NCBI GenBank assembly: GCA_932521025.1
Contig: OW051470.1
Span: forward strand, 124,001 to 188,000
Origin: Oscheius onirici
Lineage: Eukaryota; Nematoda; Chromadorea; Rhabditida; Rhabditidae
DNA length: 64,000 nt
Direction of reading: 5' to 3'
A program made the translations under genes and the position numbers. Shown piece by piece: positions 44,085-56,166 of the stretch. The notes under the pieces are model-generated. The model worked only from the letters and a program-made list of their open reading frames with translations, was not told the DNA's origin and searched no databases. Every line of letters begins with the position of its first letter. Position 1 is the stretch's first letter.

Positions 44085-45592
44085 TTAAAAGATGGCTGCC
44101 CCGTAGGCAGCAGAGGTATCATTTTCAGCTGCTACGGCTTCGATGCCAACTTCTCGGCACAGCTCTTGAATCCGTTTAGCAAAGCGCGGCTTCTTGGCGT
44201 TGCCGACCATGTGTAACTTTTTGATTCCCAAAGAGGTCAGAATATCAAGGGGAAAGAGACTGACAAGATTGTCAACGACTCCTGTACAGATTCCTTGAAC
44301 TACCTAAAACTTTACTTTTTCCCTAATTCTGTCCGTTTACCTGAACAACAGAAGTATCGTGGTTAAGTCCTGAGACAGTCGCACCAGTCAAAGGCAGCCC
44401 TCTTTCCTGAAGGAAAATCGGAACGACCGAGACTTCATTGACTTCAGCCGGCTGTCTATCGACCTTCTTCAGCAAATTCTCAATATCAGATTTTCCTGAA
44501 TCATTTCCTGTAGTCTCTCTCATCCAGTTGGCTAGCATCCTCAGAAAGCCGTCTATTGCATTCCCTCCATTCATTGATCTCCCGGCTAAAATTACTCTGT
44601 CCAGGGAGTACGGTAGTTTGTCGACTGTTGGATGAGAGACAGTAACGCATTGGGAAGCAATAACGCAGAGTTGTGAAGATGTTCCGAGGATCAGATCTTA
44701 AGAAAATTTGGTTTAAAAACACTCTTGACTCACAAGCTGCATCCAGACTCTCATCAGCGACTGATTTGATTGAAGCTTGGAGATCTCCCAATGGTATAAA
44801 AACGTCCAGTCCTTTGAGAAAATCTAGTCGAGTTACTCGACCGAGACAGTCTTGGTCATCTTCGACAATCTTTGGGAGAGAAATTTTACCCTAAGAGAGA
44901 ATATTTCAGTAAGAACTGAACCTACTCTGACTCTTTCTTCCAAAGACTTATCCCAACGGCCGTCAATACAGTATCCCCAGCTTTCCGCCAACTGCCAACT
45001 TATCTTGACTTCTCGTAATCCGCACAAAAAACAAGTAAACATGTCCATTATGGTCCCGCAACGGTTCCAGTTACCGTAATCCTCCAGCTGCATGAGTGTA
45101 AGAGCTCCGAAGCCGGGGTAAACTGAACGAGAGGGTTTGGGAAGACTGTTGTCTGTTGGATTGGGATACATCCAGGTGTAGAGAGGAGAACAGTCAAAAG
45201 TTCCTGAAGATTTTATCTGTAGGAAAATCTTTTACCTTCCACAAGTTTGTCCTCATTCCATAGAACCAATCCATGCATTTGACCGGCTACTCGAAGACGA
45301 GAAATGTGATCCTCACCATACTGACTTCGGAAGTCGGCAACTGTTTCCTGAAGTTTCAACAGTCAACGAACTTTCAAAAACATACCTCTAGGATTTTCAC
45401 TGCCGCTTTCAGAATCTTTAAAGTATCTTGTTGTCCCAGTTTACCTGATATATCGGCTCCGTGTCTCACTGTTTTCTCAATCAGTGAATCTCTGGATATT
45501 TACGATAAAATGCACTAAAAATAGCCTCACCTTCCTCTGACAATGCAAACTTTGCTGGATGTTGTTCCAAGATCAATGCCAATGGAAATCAT
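44085..45592 (-). CDS. SHPK: Sedoheptulokinase (FGGY carbohydrate kinase, 429 aa)
   Basis: Seven exons: 45531-45592, 45386-45491, 45236-45347, 44926-45203, 44734-44890, 44341-44696 and 44085-44303; all phases agree. The N-terminus has the kinase phosphate-1 motif (IGIDLGTTSSKV). GQMHGLVLW, ESWGYC, LGDLQASI, NGGNAIDGFLRM and the C-terminal HMVGNAKKPRF correspond to blocks of vertebrate SHPK/CARKL, which phosphorylates sedoheptulose to sedoheptulose 7-phosphate and feeds the non-oxidative pentose phosphate pathway. Length is about 50 residues short of human SHPK. The next-best reading is a xylulokinase-like FGGY enzyme, but the GDLQAS and NGGN blocks favour SHPK. Confidence 0.88.
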
Positions 45593-47571
45593 AGCGGAAA
45601 GAAGGGGTCAGATTGTTGTCCTGCCAACTGGGTGATCGATAAGGGGGAAGCGACCAAAGACAATCAAAGCAGGGTCACCCTAACTCTCATTTTTCGTATT
45701 CCAGTAACCGATACTCAACTTTGCACGTATCTTTACCACCCTCAGGCCAGGAAGCCAGTTTCCACAGTTTGTGTGCTCCCGACCCCCACTGCCGCCAGGG
45801 GTTACAGGTCGCCTGGATCCGGTATGCTATTTGCCATTGCCCTACGGCAACTTGGCACTATTTAAGCCAGCCAGCCACTTATCACCTCTTACCAGTCGCA
45901 TTCACACCTTTCTCCGTCTATCAGGGTGTCATTGATACATTTTTCTTCATATTTTTTTCCTAAAAGTTGTGTTCAATCGTACTGATTTTACCCATCCTCT
46001 TTTTCTGCTTCGATTTTCAAAACTTTGAAAAGTTTACACAAAGATCCGTGTCGCTGGCACATCGGGGTTTTTTCAAGAGCAGCTCTAACATTGATCGTAG
46101 TCACAGTCACAAGTTCACGAGAGCAGCTTGTTTTTATTCAATTACACTATTCAAGAGTCTATGGCTTTAGCTTTTGCTTGTCCTTTAACAGATTTCGTTC
46201 AGAAACATATTTCTGTTGTCTCTCCGTGTTAAAGACTCGGATCTTTGAAGGTATTGCTGTGCAAACCACACCCCCAGACTTTTTAGTCCCAGACTTTGCT
46301 CAGACACTCGGTGTACATTTCTCAATCAGTTGAACATCCGATACTTTCCAAACTGTAAAGAACTTAGGTCACAATTGAGCGTCAGATAGCATCTGTCTCA
46401 TCAAGTTAGCTAGTTAACTATGGCTCAAAGCTCAAACCGCACCCTCAAACACCTGTGACTCTCTGTTCCCCAGGAAAAACTCAAGGACTTCTCTACCTAC
46501 TGTGTTGCTCCCTCTTATCTTTGATCATGCCGCTCAGCTCCCCTCTCTCATTGTTGAGTAGGTTTATTTGTGCAATTGTTTTTCCACGAGACTTTTCCCT
46601 CTACCAGGGTCAGTCTCTCTTCCCGAAAAGCAGTTCAGTCCCCGTTCCATTTCTTCGCAATGCAACGCCTCTGGTCGATTGCTATCTTTTGTGTTTCCAT
46701 TTTTCACGCCTTTGGCGGGCTATATGTTTACGATTCGAGATTGTGGGTGTTTACTATATGGCACAATGTTTGCGCAACACAGGGAGGGGAAAAGTGAACT
46801 GTTGCGCCTGGAGGCATCAACTGCCCTAGGTTATCCCTTTACTGTTTATGTTATTTTCGTAAAGAATGCAGAAAGTCCTGCTTGTAGACTTTTTAACAGA
46901 AAGACAGTCAAACAGAGACAAAAATACCGATAATTTCCTCAGAGTCCAGTCTCTTGGTAAATTGCCCGTTCCAAAAATGCCTCCTTCCGTGCCGATTGGT
47001 AAGAAAAATACTAAGAAGCCGATTAATGAGCGCCCTGTCTCGCCTAGCTATCTTTTCATCTCCACCATTCCACTTACAGAGAGAACTCCGGCTATTGATT
47101 CTTGTCGGCATCGGTCGTTTATTATTCGCCGAATAATTTATGCCAATGTGGTTTTTTTGGGTAATTTGGCTCTGATTTTTGTCAGGGAATACGATCGTAC
47201 TTCCTTGTTTTCACATTCCTGCCAAAATGTCAAATAACTCATTATCCTCAGACACGCTTTTTACTCCACTTTGTCGTTGAAACGCTACCCTGCCAAAGCA
47301 GTCCAGACTTAGTTTCAGACGTTTCTGTATCAAACTCTCCAAAAATCTGCCTGTCATTTTTCCATCTGATCAAAGATGATATGAAAACAAAGTTTGTCTC
47401 TCTTGTTTCGCCCTTAACACTTTCCCTTGTTGTCTTTTCTTCGTGTCACCTCGCGCATCTCTTCTCACAGTTCTCCTTTGTATTGCCAAACCGTCCGTCT
47501 ATACTTCTCTTCCAATTTGCCTTCAACCCAGCAAAAAAAATTCCAAAACGCGTGCCACAAAATATGAGACT

Positions 47572-47594
47572 GGGGGGGGGGGGGGGGGGGGGGG
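47572..47594. repeat. Poly-G tract (23 G)
   Basis: An uninterrupted run of 23 guanines. Long G tracts are known in nematodes as G-quadruplex-forming, deletion-prone sites kept stable by the FANCJ-like helicase DOG-1. Confidence 0.95.
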
Positions 47595-47853
47595 AGATTA
47601 ACAGCCATCTCCAGCCATCACTGATCCCCTCGGCGTTCAGCTGTGCTTTTGCCGCCGGCGGCCGGTTTCTTGTCTCTCTTAGTGTTCACACCGCTGATTT
47701 GCTATCGATTACGCAACTAATACATACATTGAGCGCTTTGACCCCAATCATACATGGGTTCAGCATGTTTTATGGCAATTCTTTCAGTGCCCCACTTTCC
47801 AATTTGGAGCTTTGAATTTTTCCAGAGTCACTGTGGCAAACCGATGAAGGAAA

Positions 47854-48076
47854 TACCGTATTCCTTCTAATAGAAGCACCCCTGTACGCAATTACGTACG
47901 CATTTTTTTCGGGTTGAGGAAAAATTTTCCCAACTTTCCGACTATTTTTCCCATACAGATAGACATCTCAGCTACCAACGAAAAATAAAATATAAATTGA
48001 AAAATTATGTCTTCACCCCGAAAAAAATATGTACGTAATTGCGTACAGGGGTGCTTCTATTGGAGCTTTTACGGTA
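47854..48076. mobile_element. MITE with TA ends (uninterrupted copy)
   Basis: About 223 bp, bounded by TA, with terminal inverted repeats TACCGTATTCCTTCTAATAG and (reverse) TACCGTAAAAGCTCCAATAG. Contains GTACGCAATTACGTACGC near both ends. Intact relative of the outer element at 7557-8013. Confidence 0.88.
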
Positions 48077-48693
48077 TTCATGTTGCTATTCACTATATTT
48101 TTCATGAACCCTTCGTTGTTTTTACTCCAGCTGATTCCATTTGTTTAAAATGTTTCTGGCCCGCCTAATTTTTTTTATAAACTTCGTTTTTTTATAAACA
48201 TTGCGGGAGAACAGACTTGTACCCATTTTCGCTATCATCCAGCCACTAATCTGATCAGGTAAAGAGCGATATCGATTCTCCTCCAAGGCAAACTTCTTCT
48301 TCCTCTTTTCATTCAAAGCCCTTTTTATCAGAAATCCTTTGATCCCTCGCTGCCATCTTTTCTCCCATGGCCCTTTTCACTTTCCGCCGAAGGCTATCCC
48401 TCGTGCGGTCAACCGGCTTTCTCCAAAAAGCACTTTCTCTGATATGACGTAATTCTGCCATCGGAGAGTCATAACTGGACGCTTTTTGATGCTAAGGTCA
48501 TAGGTGCTTGCACTAATGTGATTAGGAAGGGAGAGTCTATTGAAAAAGAGCACTGTGCCGAGGGGCACAATGGCTATTTGGGAGAGGGGACAAAAGGGCA
48601 GGGGACATTGGTCGAGACTCTTGCCCGGTTCCTTCCCCTTACTCATCCTCTTTCTATTCGTGACAGTGACAGTAACAGTGAAAGACAGACCGA

Positions 48694-48915
48694 TATGGTC
48701 TGTTCAAAAAGAAGAGGAATTACCATAAGATTTTAGGTCTTCCCTTTGATACCCACTTAGCATGCAAAAGTTGGATACTCAGCCAACAAATTTGAAAGAT
48801 ACGCAGCGAACTTTGGAATTCGTTGGCTGAGTATCCAACGTTTGCGTGCTAAGTGGGTCTTGAAGGGAAGAGATAAAATCTTATGGTAATCTCTCTTCTT
48901 TTTGAACAGACCATA
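48694..48915. mobile_element. Palindromic MITE 1 (fold-back)
   Basis: Nearly perfect palindrome of about 222 bp: left TATGGTCTGTTCAAAAAGAA and right the same in reverse. The centre has GGCTGAGTATCCAAC in both arms. Flanking TA at both ends. Confidence 0.88.
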
Positions 48916-50676
48916 GAGACAGACAGTGTAACAATAATCCACTCCAAGTCTTTCCTCCTATCTAATTTCTCCATCTGTCTTCACTATTTTCCTGTCCCCT
49001 GTCCCTTACGGTCAGGGGCCAGTATAGCCGGCAGAAAGACCGGCGCTCTCCCTATCGCGTGAAACCATCTCCACTGAGTGCCATTCCCTATATAACGAAT
49101 AGCTTCCGGTAAAATGCCAGACATAAGAAATCCGTCTACCGTAATCTTTTGTTTCTTTCTTTGACTTTGAACTCAGAACTGTACTTCCTCCTTTTTTAGC
49201 TAGTTTCGCCGTGACCAGAAACGAACAGTTTCGCGCCAATTTACCAGTTGTCTTTTTTTTTCTCCAGCATCAGTTTCCCGTGATTAATCGATGCTTGTAT
49301 CTTAATCGTCATTTTTCAGAAACTGCGGAAACCTCTTTTCCTCATTTTGAAACTGTTCCAGACGTTTCAAGAAACGTACAGCCCGTTCCACGGCAGCCAC
49401 ACACGTTAGTTCCATTAACGATGTTTGTCTGTTGACCGTTTCCTCCCTGTTTTCTTTGGATCTCCTAAAAGATGGTCATAAAGCATTTTTCGACAATAAC
49501 TCCCAGATCAACTAGTTTTTTGTCCGGACGCCCAGGATGTCCTCTAATAGTCAAGTGGCCGTGTCATGTTCCTTTTCCTGCCTCCTCTTTCCTTACTTGG
49601 AAGGAAGATGACCTTTACATGCTCTCAAGTACCCTTATTCTGTATGGACCTGGCCTAAATTCAAATTGAGAACTGGTTTCCGACGACCGGGAGACTCATT
49701 CTTAGACTCTTTTTCATTGGGGGTAAAACAGAGAGTACAATGAACCAATTGGTCAGGTTATGAGCTTTCGCTGAAAGAGAAGGGACAGACTAAAATCAAC
49801 TGATTTATTTTGTATCCCTGTTGATCTCGATAAAAGAATAAAATAGTTCTATAGATCTGTGAAAAAGACCAACGTGACTCAGGTCATCAACCAGTAGCCA
49901 AATTCCTCGAACAACTTAGAACAAGGTCGAGGTTCGGTCAGCGGTCTCGCCACACCCTGAACAGGGCCCTCAAGTGCTCTACTTACTATTCTCGTCGAGA
50001 AGGTAAAAGCGCCAAATAGACATCAAAAATTACGTAGTTTTTCGGAAGTGTCAAGGCTACTTCTTGCTGTTTTGGTTGTAAAACTAAAAAGTTATGGGAT
50101 CTTTTATTACAGGGTTAGAGCTACCGACAGACATAGAAAGCTAAATAAAGTCAAAGAGAAATAGGAAGAGAGTAGATCTACTTTAGAAAATGAACTTTCC
50201 AGTGACTCTAGTCTGAGCCCTGTCCTCTACTTGCACCCTCCGTTTCTTCAAAAGTTTGCCGAAGGTATGACCTTCAGTCCGGTGTGGACGGCGTCGGTCC
50301 ATTCCAACTGCTTGTTTACCTCCTGCTGTGCAGTTTTATTTCATGCCGTTCAATGTACCGTCTCGCGCGCCGTGCGAGTGACGCACATTCCTCTTATTGT
50401 CTTTACACGTTTCATTTCGGGTCCCGTGTCGCTGAACTTTTCTCGTTTCCTAAAATAGGTTTTAGAAAAAAAGTCGTTTCTCATAGCATTTTCAAAACCA
50501 GCAGGATTAGACTATCTGATCCGAAAAGAGTTCTGATCTGACAAAAATTCAGGCCAGAACCCTTGTGCCAAAAGTAGTATAGTTCCTTACTCTTGTTTTC
50601 TGCCAGACCAATTGTGGCCTACTAAAAAAAGCTCTTTCTAGCCCCGAGTCTGTAAAACACCAGAGAAATGGGTATG

Positions 50677-50844
50677 TATGGTTTGTTCAAAAAAAGAGAG
50701 GGCTCGACCGTAACCCGGTTAATTCGCTGCGAGACCGAAATAACAACAGAAAACTTGGCTGAGTATCCTATGTTTCCATGTTATAAGGGTCTCGCGCGGA
50801 AACAAATGGGTTATGGTCGAGCTCTCTTTTTTTGAACAAAAAAT
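50677..50844. mobile_element. Palindromic MITE 2 (fold-back)
   Basis: Ends TATGGTTTGTTCAAAAAAAG and (reverse) TATTTTTTGTTCAAAAAAAG, with core GGCTGAGTATCC. The arms between end and core (CTCGACCGTAACCC) differ from those of MITE 1. Confidence 0.8.
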
Positions 50845-50996
50845 ACTTTCAACACTCCCCGAAGGAGGTCGGGGGATGCTCGAAAGCTGATTTGACTGGG
50901 GAATGGGTCCTTGGGCTCAAACTTGCTCGCTTGGTGATTCCATTTCACAATAGTAACAATTCCCGACACTGAACTTTTGCTCTTACCCCCAACAAT

Positions 50997-51380
50997 TTAC
51001 AGCTTTTGAAGTGTCCCTTCGGTTTGGAGATTGGCACGCGTCTCCCTCGGGCTGCCATCACCACTTTTGTGCTGTAACTTTGCCTGTTCGCCACCGTCCG
51101 AAGGGGTCTCCTCCTTTGTTAAGAGGCCGTTTTTTTCACGCTGCCAGTCATCATTGTTAGCGCTTTTTCGAGTCGTCTTCTCACTGGCCGGGACATCTAT
51201 TGTTGTCAGAAGGGGAGGGCTACCGCCCGGAATTTTTTTTCGTCGTCTCGTGACTTTCAAATTTGTCTCAACTGAATTGGGATGAATAATGAGCAAGGAA
51301 GAGAAACTGTGTCTGTAAAGCAGGTAATAATTTTCTAATGTGTCAGTCACAGCAAGCCTCTTCTCTGTATTTTGAAACAT
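50997..51380 (-). CDS. Single-exon open frame (127 codons), uncertain
   Basis: Open from an ATG to a stop with no intron needed. The C-terminal two thirds are hydrophilic and low-complexity (VPASEKTTRKSANNDDWQRE, TKEETPSDGGEQAKLQHKSG), typical of disordered protein. There is no signal peptide, domain or nearby splice acceptor. A few open frames this long are expected by chance in 64 kb, so it is reported only because its composition is protein-like. Confidence 0.28.
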   Translation of the reverse strand: MFQNTEKRLAVTDTLENYYLLYRHSFSSLLIIHPNSVETNLKVTRRRKKIPGGSPPLLTTIDVPASEKTTRKSANNDDWQREKNGLLTKEETPSDGGEQAKLQHKSGDGSPRETRANLQTEGTLQKL

Positions 51381-52471
51381 TCTTGAAATGAGAGGTCATG
51401 CCGTTCCCCTTTATAATCAGAAGAGTAGTCATCGGCAGAACAAATAGCTGTTTCAATTTATTCTTTTCACATTCGGCATGATGAAATATTTGGCTTTGAG
51501 GCGCCTACTTCGGTGCCAGATCATAATATTTTTTGTCCGCATTACGTTTCCTCGAAATTTCGAAGTAGAACAGAATCAAAGCCCGTTGAAGTTACCTTCG
51601 CTGGGCAAGAGAAAATTTTTTAGTGAAGTTACCAGGCTCCTGTTAAAGTATCCCGACTCGAAAACATGCCCTTGCCACTGCATTTCCTCCCAATTCTTTC
51701 TGTAATCCGCTCTGTTCCCCTTCGTGGCACAACGAAAACCGCAGCCTGATGCTTGTTGATCGTCAATATTTCTTTTCCATATTCAGATCTTTTTACCCCA
51801 AGCGGTGCTGTTTGAAAGTGAACATATGATCTCCTAATCTTGTCCAATAGAAAAGAGAGATTTGTGCGTGACTAATGAGACTGTTCTGAGTCGGTGAAAG
51901 TCACGTCAGCTTTCTCTTTAGCCCGTCCTAATCCAATCGTTCGTTCAGTAGGTCGGGAACACGTCTCAGCCCGATGGCAGATCTCCCGTTCGTGCGCGGG
52001 ATTTCGGAAAAAGGTCAGACGGTGTAAGACAGTTCTACTGGCAATGGGAAAACAAGCCGGCTTAATACCAGCCAGATTTATCCACAGCCACTTTCTAGGG
52101 GAAGGGCGGCTTCCCTATGGCTGCCAGGCATGGCACGACCTTGCCCTTCACTGCGCGAGATCCCGCTTTTTTTCAGCTTCGGGATATGGTGGCTTTCATC
52201 TGACTGTGACTCTTCCTGTTGGTAATCCTTCTGGTGACTAAAACCGATTCTTTTTGAGACTCTCTAACTGTGACTTTATCCAGCCTTCCAGTTCTCAACT
52301 TGACCATCTGGATAAGACTGGAAGTTCAATCAATTCTTCGCCTTTTTCCAATTACAGTAGGATTATATCACGATCAAAAATCTTATACTCGTCATTTTTT
52401 AATTAAACAGGGCCTGTCACTGCCCCCGTCATATATTCTATTCCAAACTTTCACCATTTCTTTTCGAAAAT

Positions 52472-52622
52472 TATAGCGCGTGCCAAATCTTCATCTTACG
52501 TACTTTTTGACCCGATATTACGTACACGCGGGCAAGCCATTTTATTCAAATTTCTGCTGTATTTCTCGTACGCAACGTTGCGTACCGAAAAGTACGTAAG
52601 GTGAAGATTTGGCAACAGCTAT
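52472..52622. mobile_element. MITE with TATAGC ends
   Basis: Inverted repeats TGCCAAATCTTCATCTTACG and (reverse) TGCCAAATCTTCACCTTACG around a centre containing CGTACGCAACGTTGCGTAC. The TATA at its right end is shared with the next element. Confidence 0.78.
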
Positions 52623-52806
52623 AGTCTATTCAAAAAATAGAGAGCATTATGAATAGGCCCGCGCTTTTTCGCTGGCTCAGTATCCAACATTTACATGCTG
52701 TTACGTGCTACGCAATTAAAATTCCCGCCAATTTGATTTGAAAATTGTTCTATGAAGAAAGCGCGGGCCAATTCAAAAAATGCTCTCTATATTTTGCACG
52801 GACTAT
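52620..52806. mobile_element. Palindromic MITE 3 (fold-back)
   Basis: Ends TATAGTCTATTCAAAAAATA and (reverse) TATAGTCCGTGCAAAATATA; arms contain AGAGAGCAT and GCCCGCGCTTT; core GGCTCAGTATCCAAC close to the core of palindromic MITEs 1 and 2. Confidence 0.78.
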
Positions 52807-55761
52807 ATGTAAATAGTTAGTTTTCAGGTTGTCCCTGCTCCTCTATATTCTCATCACCTTATTCGCTACCTCCAGTCATTTTTTGATCTAAATTTCCCTT
52901 TTTTTTGGTTTACAAACCCTTTAAACCGCCACTTTCCCACCATGAGATTGACAGATGCCATGCCCTGCGGGTTCAGGTTCGGTTTCTCGACAGGATCCTC
53001 GGGGCTTACACTGTTTTGGCAGCCTTATCTCTCTCTCACCACTCTTTCCCACCTGCCACAAAAAATGTACTCTCCCGACCTCGAGAGAGAATTAAGCCAT
53101 GTCAAGAGTGTTTTTTCGCCCCTGGGGGAGATCAAGTTTCGCCATGTTCCTTCATGTTTCCGTTAGGAAATGAAAGAGCATGAGAATCTTATAAGGCATT
53201 TTTTGAATTGAGCAAAACAGAAGAAAAGCTGATACAGTTTGTTAGCTTCCAATGTGGGTTCAGCTATATTTTTATTATTACGTCAAGCATTCCACACCCA
53301 CCTTTGGGGGTCAACTATACTATTTGATACCCACAAACAGGACTGTCCGTTCCGGTCAAAAGCAAAGGAAAACACTGTGACACTTCCAAGACACAGTCAC
53401 TTTTCCTGCCTCCAGGGGCGGGGTCCCCTTTGATAATGCTGTTATACTAAGATCCTTCAAATAGCACTAAGAGACGCTTGCTGCTTACAAAACACATTCT
53501 TGAACGCTTCCCCTATCATTTCTAGCTGTTTTTCGGGTTCTTCTCTCTTTAACTAACAGTCCGAGGTCATAGGTTGGTGTTTGTTCTTGTCAGGCTTCTA
53601 CTGACGTCAGCTTGACCGTTCCTTTTAGAGTTTACAAGAGTTTTAAGGAAAGGAAAAGGGGTTCTTCTTGTTTTCCATTTCTACCCACTCCGTCAAGGTG
53701 GCTCAAAACTCCTTTTTTTGCTCAGATAGAGCCATACAGTCGAAAAGTATTTCCATTAATCCTTTTCCCCCGATAGCTTATTGGAATCTCGGCTTCGAAA
53801 ACAAAAACCGCGCCCTTTAGCGCACTGACCTAGCGATTACGCAAGCGCGCTGACGATCCCAAAATTCCAAAACGTTCAGCTGTTTTTCTGTTGTTTGTCA
53901 AAACGTTAGCTACACAATCAATTTGGCTACTCTAACTAACTGTCGGGCTGGCCCTGTGTGTAATGTGACCCAGCCGAAAACCGTTTTCTTCTTGTTCTAC
54001 AGCCGAATTCCTCTCCTCTCTCTTCCAATGATCTAGATCTTTTTTTTTCGCGTCCAAATATTGTTCCTGAAAACCTGATTTCTTTGCAGACGTACTCATA
54101 AATCACCCGTCTGGTTTGTAGGTACATTGGAAGATGAGAAAGACAGTTATGATCTGTCTCTTTGCTTTTTTCCTCTTTCTCTCAAATGACCGCTCAGCTT
54201 GCTTATCGTGTGGATCTCTGACCTTTACTGTACTAAGGTGAAAGTGATTCCAATTAGGCGAAATGTGTAGCAAAGGGGATAAACATTATGTATATCCGAA
54301 GAAACCAGTAGCGGTCACTGCCTGAGGAAGAACTAATCAGCTGGTTTCTCTCCTAAAGTGGATGGCATTGCCATTCATTTATTCAGCATTACTTTAGTCG
54401 CTTGACACATCGTTTTGATCAACAAAATGGCTGGCTTCCTCCTTCCGGTCAGTTTCTTTACTTTTCAACCTGACTCATTCCGTAATACTTTGTTGACCTT
54501 TTGACAAACATAGTGACCTCTACTCACGAGCCAATATATAAACATCAGTGTCTAAATGGTCAACCAAATTTTTTGCCTGGTGATTTTGTCGATTCCCCGT
54601 CATTTTCCCTAATTTCTTTTGACCTTCTCTACAAGCATGGTGTAAAGTTGTGTTATGGCTTTCTTGGGGAAGTAAAATGATAAGCTACCGTATCCCAAGA
54701 AGGTCATTTTTTGCCTAAAAAAATACCCACAACTTTAAGTAATTTTTCTGCTTCTTCCTCTTTCAATAACCGTCAGGTGACCCCTGTCCCCCTCTGTCCT
54801 TGAGTCTTCTTTTCGAGATCTTATCGAGCCTCAACTCCTCTGTCTTACATACTTTTCTCAGCCTCCCATTGTTCCCGCTAATTTGGAACTTTTTGAATTT
54901 TTCAATTTCGGTCCGACCTCCTGTCTTTCAAGTTCAAGTATCATTCCTTTTTGTGTCACTTCCTCCGGAAAGTTCTTGACTCGGGCCTGAACACAAAATG
55001 TCTGATGTTGATACTTTGCTCTTTTTTCAAGACAGGCCCCAAAAGCATTCTCATTTTGTCTCTACTCTGCTCTTATTTTGCAAACACTGCCCCGAACCTC
55101 CCACAGGTTGTTTTCTGGTCTCGTCACTCTCGCAAAAATTAATTCTCCTGGCAAAGAACACAGATCAGAACTTCCGTGTTTTTCGAAAAGAATTGAAGAG
55201 AATAATGGTCTTTTTCATAGCCTCGACGGACTGTAACTGATCTTTTAACACAGGTTCACTCAATGTTCTGGACCGTTCTTTGATTGTGAGAGAGAATAAC
55301 AGAGATGCAGTTGGTATTTCTGTTTCTCCTCTTGATCACGATCATTTTTCTTCCCACAAGTTGACCTATGCTGCCAAAAAATGACAGTATTGTCAGAGTC
55401 AAGTGGAATTCATATACTATTGGCTCGCGGCACCTACGCGGTACTGTCAAGGCGATCCGCAAGTTTATTTACTTTTTGAATTTTCGCCTACACGGCCACG
55501 CGCGAGTATCAGTATAAAGTCAGATAGCTCGTGTGTCTAGCAAACTTCGAACTCTTTGGGTCAAAAAATGCTATTTTCTTCTCTTTCAGTTTCAATTAAC
55601 TTTTTCTACACAATATTCTATCATTTCATTCGCTGGACATTATTCATTATTTCTAGCTCATCTGTTCAACAGTTTTTCTTCGCATTATTTTGCAGCCCCA
55701 ATGGCAGCACAGTTTCAGAAAGCACATGGTCTCGTATATGTACATTGCTCGAAAACCATTG

Positions 55762-56049
55762 TCAAAAAACGGTTTGCCTTTCACAACAGTTACTAACCCG
55801 GGCTGAGTTCAGCGTGTAGAGCCTAAACTCAAACAAACTTTGCAAGTTGGTTTGCCGCTCTTCATGTAACATTTGTCTTGTTCCTTTTCCACGTTTTAGC
55901 CACATGTAATTTGCTCCAGAAATATATGAATCTAGCAAAGACTTTCTGTTCTCCTTACTCTCATAATCTGCTTGTTTAGCTGCCCAATAAGCCTTTTCCC
56001 GATCAAAATTGAAGGTCAACCCGTTTGGGTCAACAGCTAGCCGACTCAT
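55762..56049 (-). CDS. Orphan single-exon gene (95 aa), divergent from doxa-1
   Basis: An ATG-to-stop frame with balanced, charged composition (MSRLAVDPNGLTFNFDREKA, WAAKQADYESKENRKSLLDS, MWLKRGKGTRQMLHEERQ). Its ATG is 118 bp from the doxa-1 ATG on the opposite strand, so the two would share a promoter. No signal peptide, membrane segment or family is recognised. The last 20 residues (from about LYTLNSARV) are less convincing and may be intron or 3' UTR read-through. Chance cannot be excluded at this length. Confidence 0.42.
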   Translation of the reverse strand: MSRLAVDPNGLTFNFDREKAYWAAKQADYESKENRKSLLDSYISGANYMWLKRGKGTRQMLHEERQTNLQSLFEFRLYTLNSARVSNCCERQTVF

Positions 56050-56166
56050 GTTCTCTCACACCGAATTCCTCTCGAACTTTCCCAATTTGTGGCAGTTCGT
56101 GTCTCTTCTCTGTCTCTTTTGATTTGCCTTACTCTCTTTCCTAAACTAAAGAATCTTCAGCGTCCC

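Larger units (their letters stand above)
45593..50996. other. Gene-free stretch with MITEs and a G tract
   Basis: No gene is supported. Contains a G23 tract (47572-47594) and MITEs at 47854-48076, 48694-48915 and 50677-50844. Several open frames of 60 to 145 codons are present but lack splice, signal or family support. Confidence 0.5.
51381..55761. other. Gene-free stretch with MITEs
   Basis: No gene is supported. Two adjacent palindromic elements lie at 52472-52622 and 52620-52806; the rest is AT-rich or CT-rich intergenic DNA. Confidence 0.5.
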
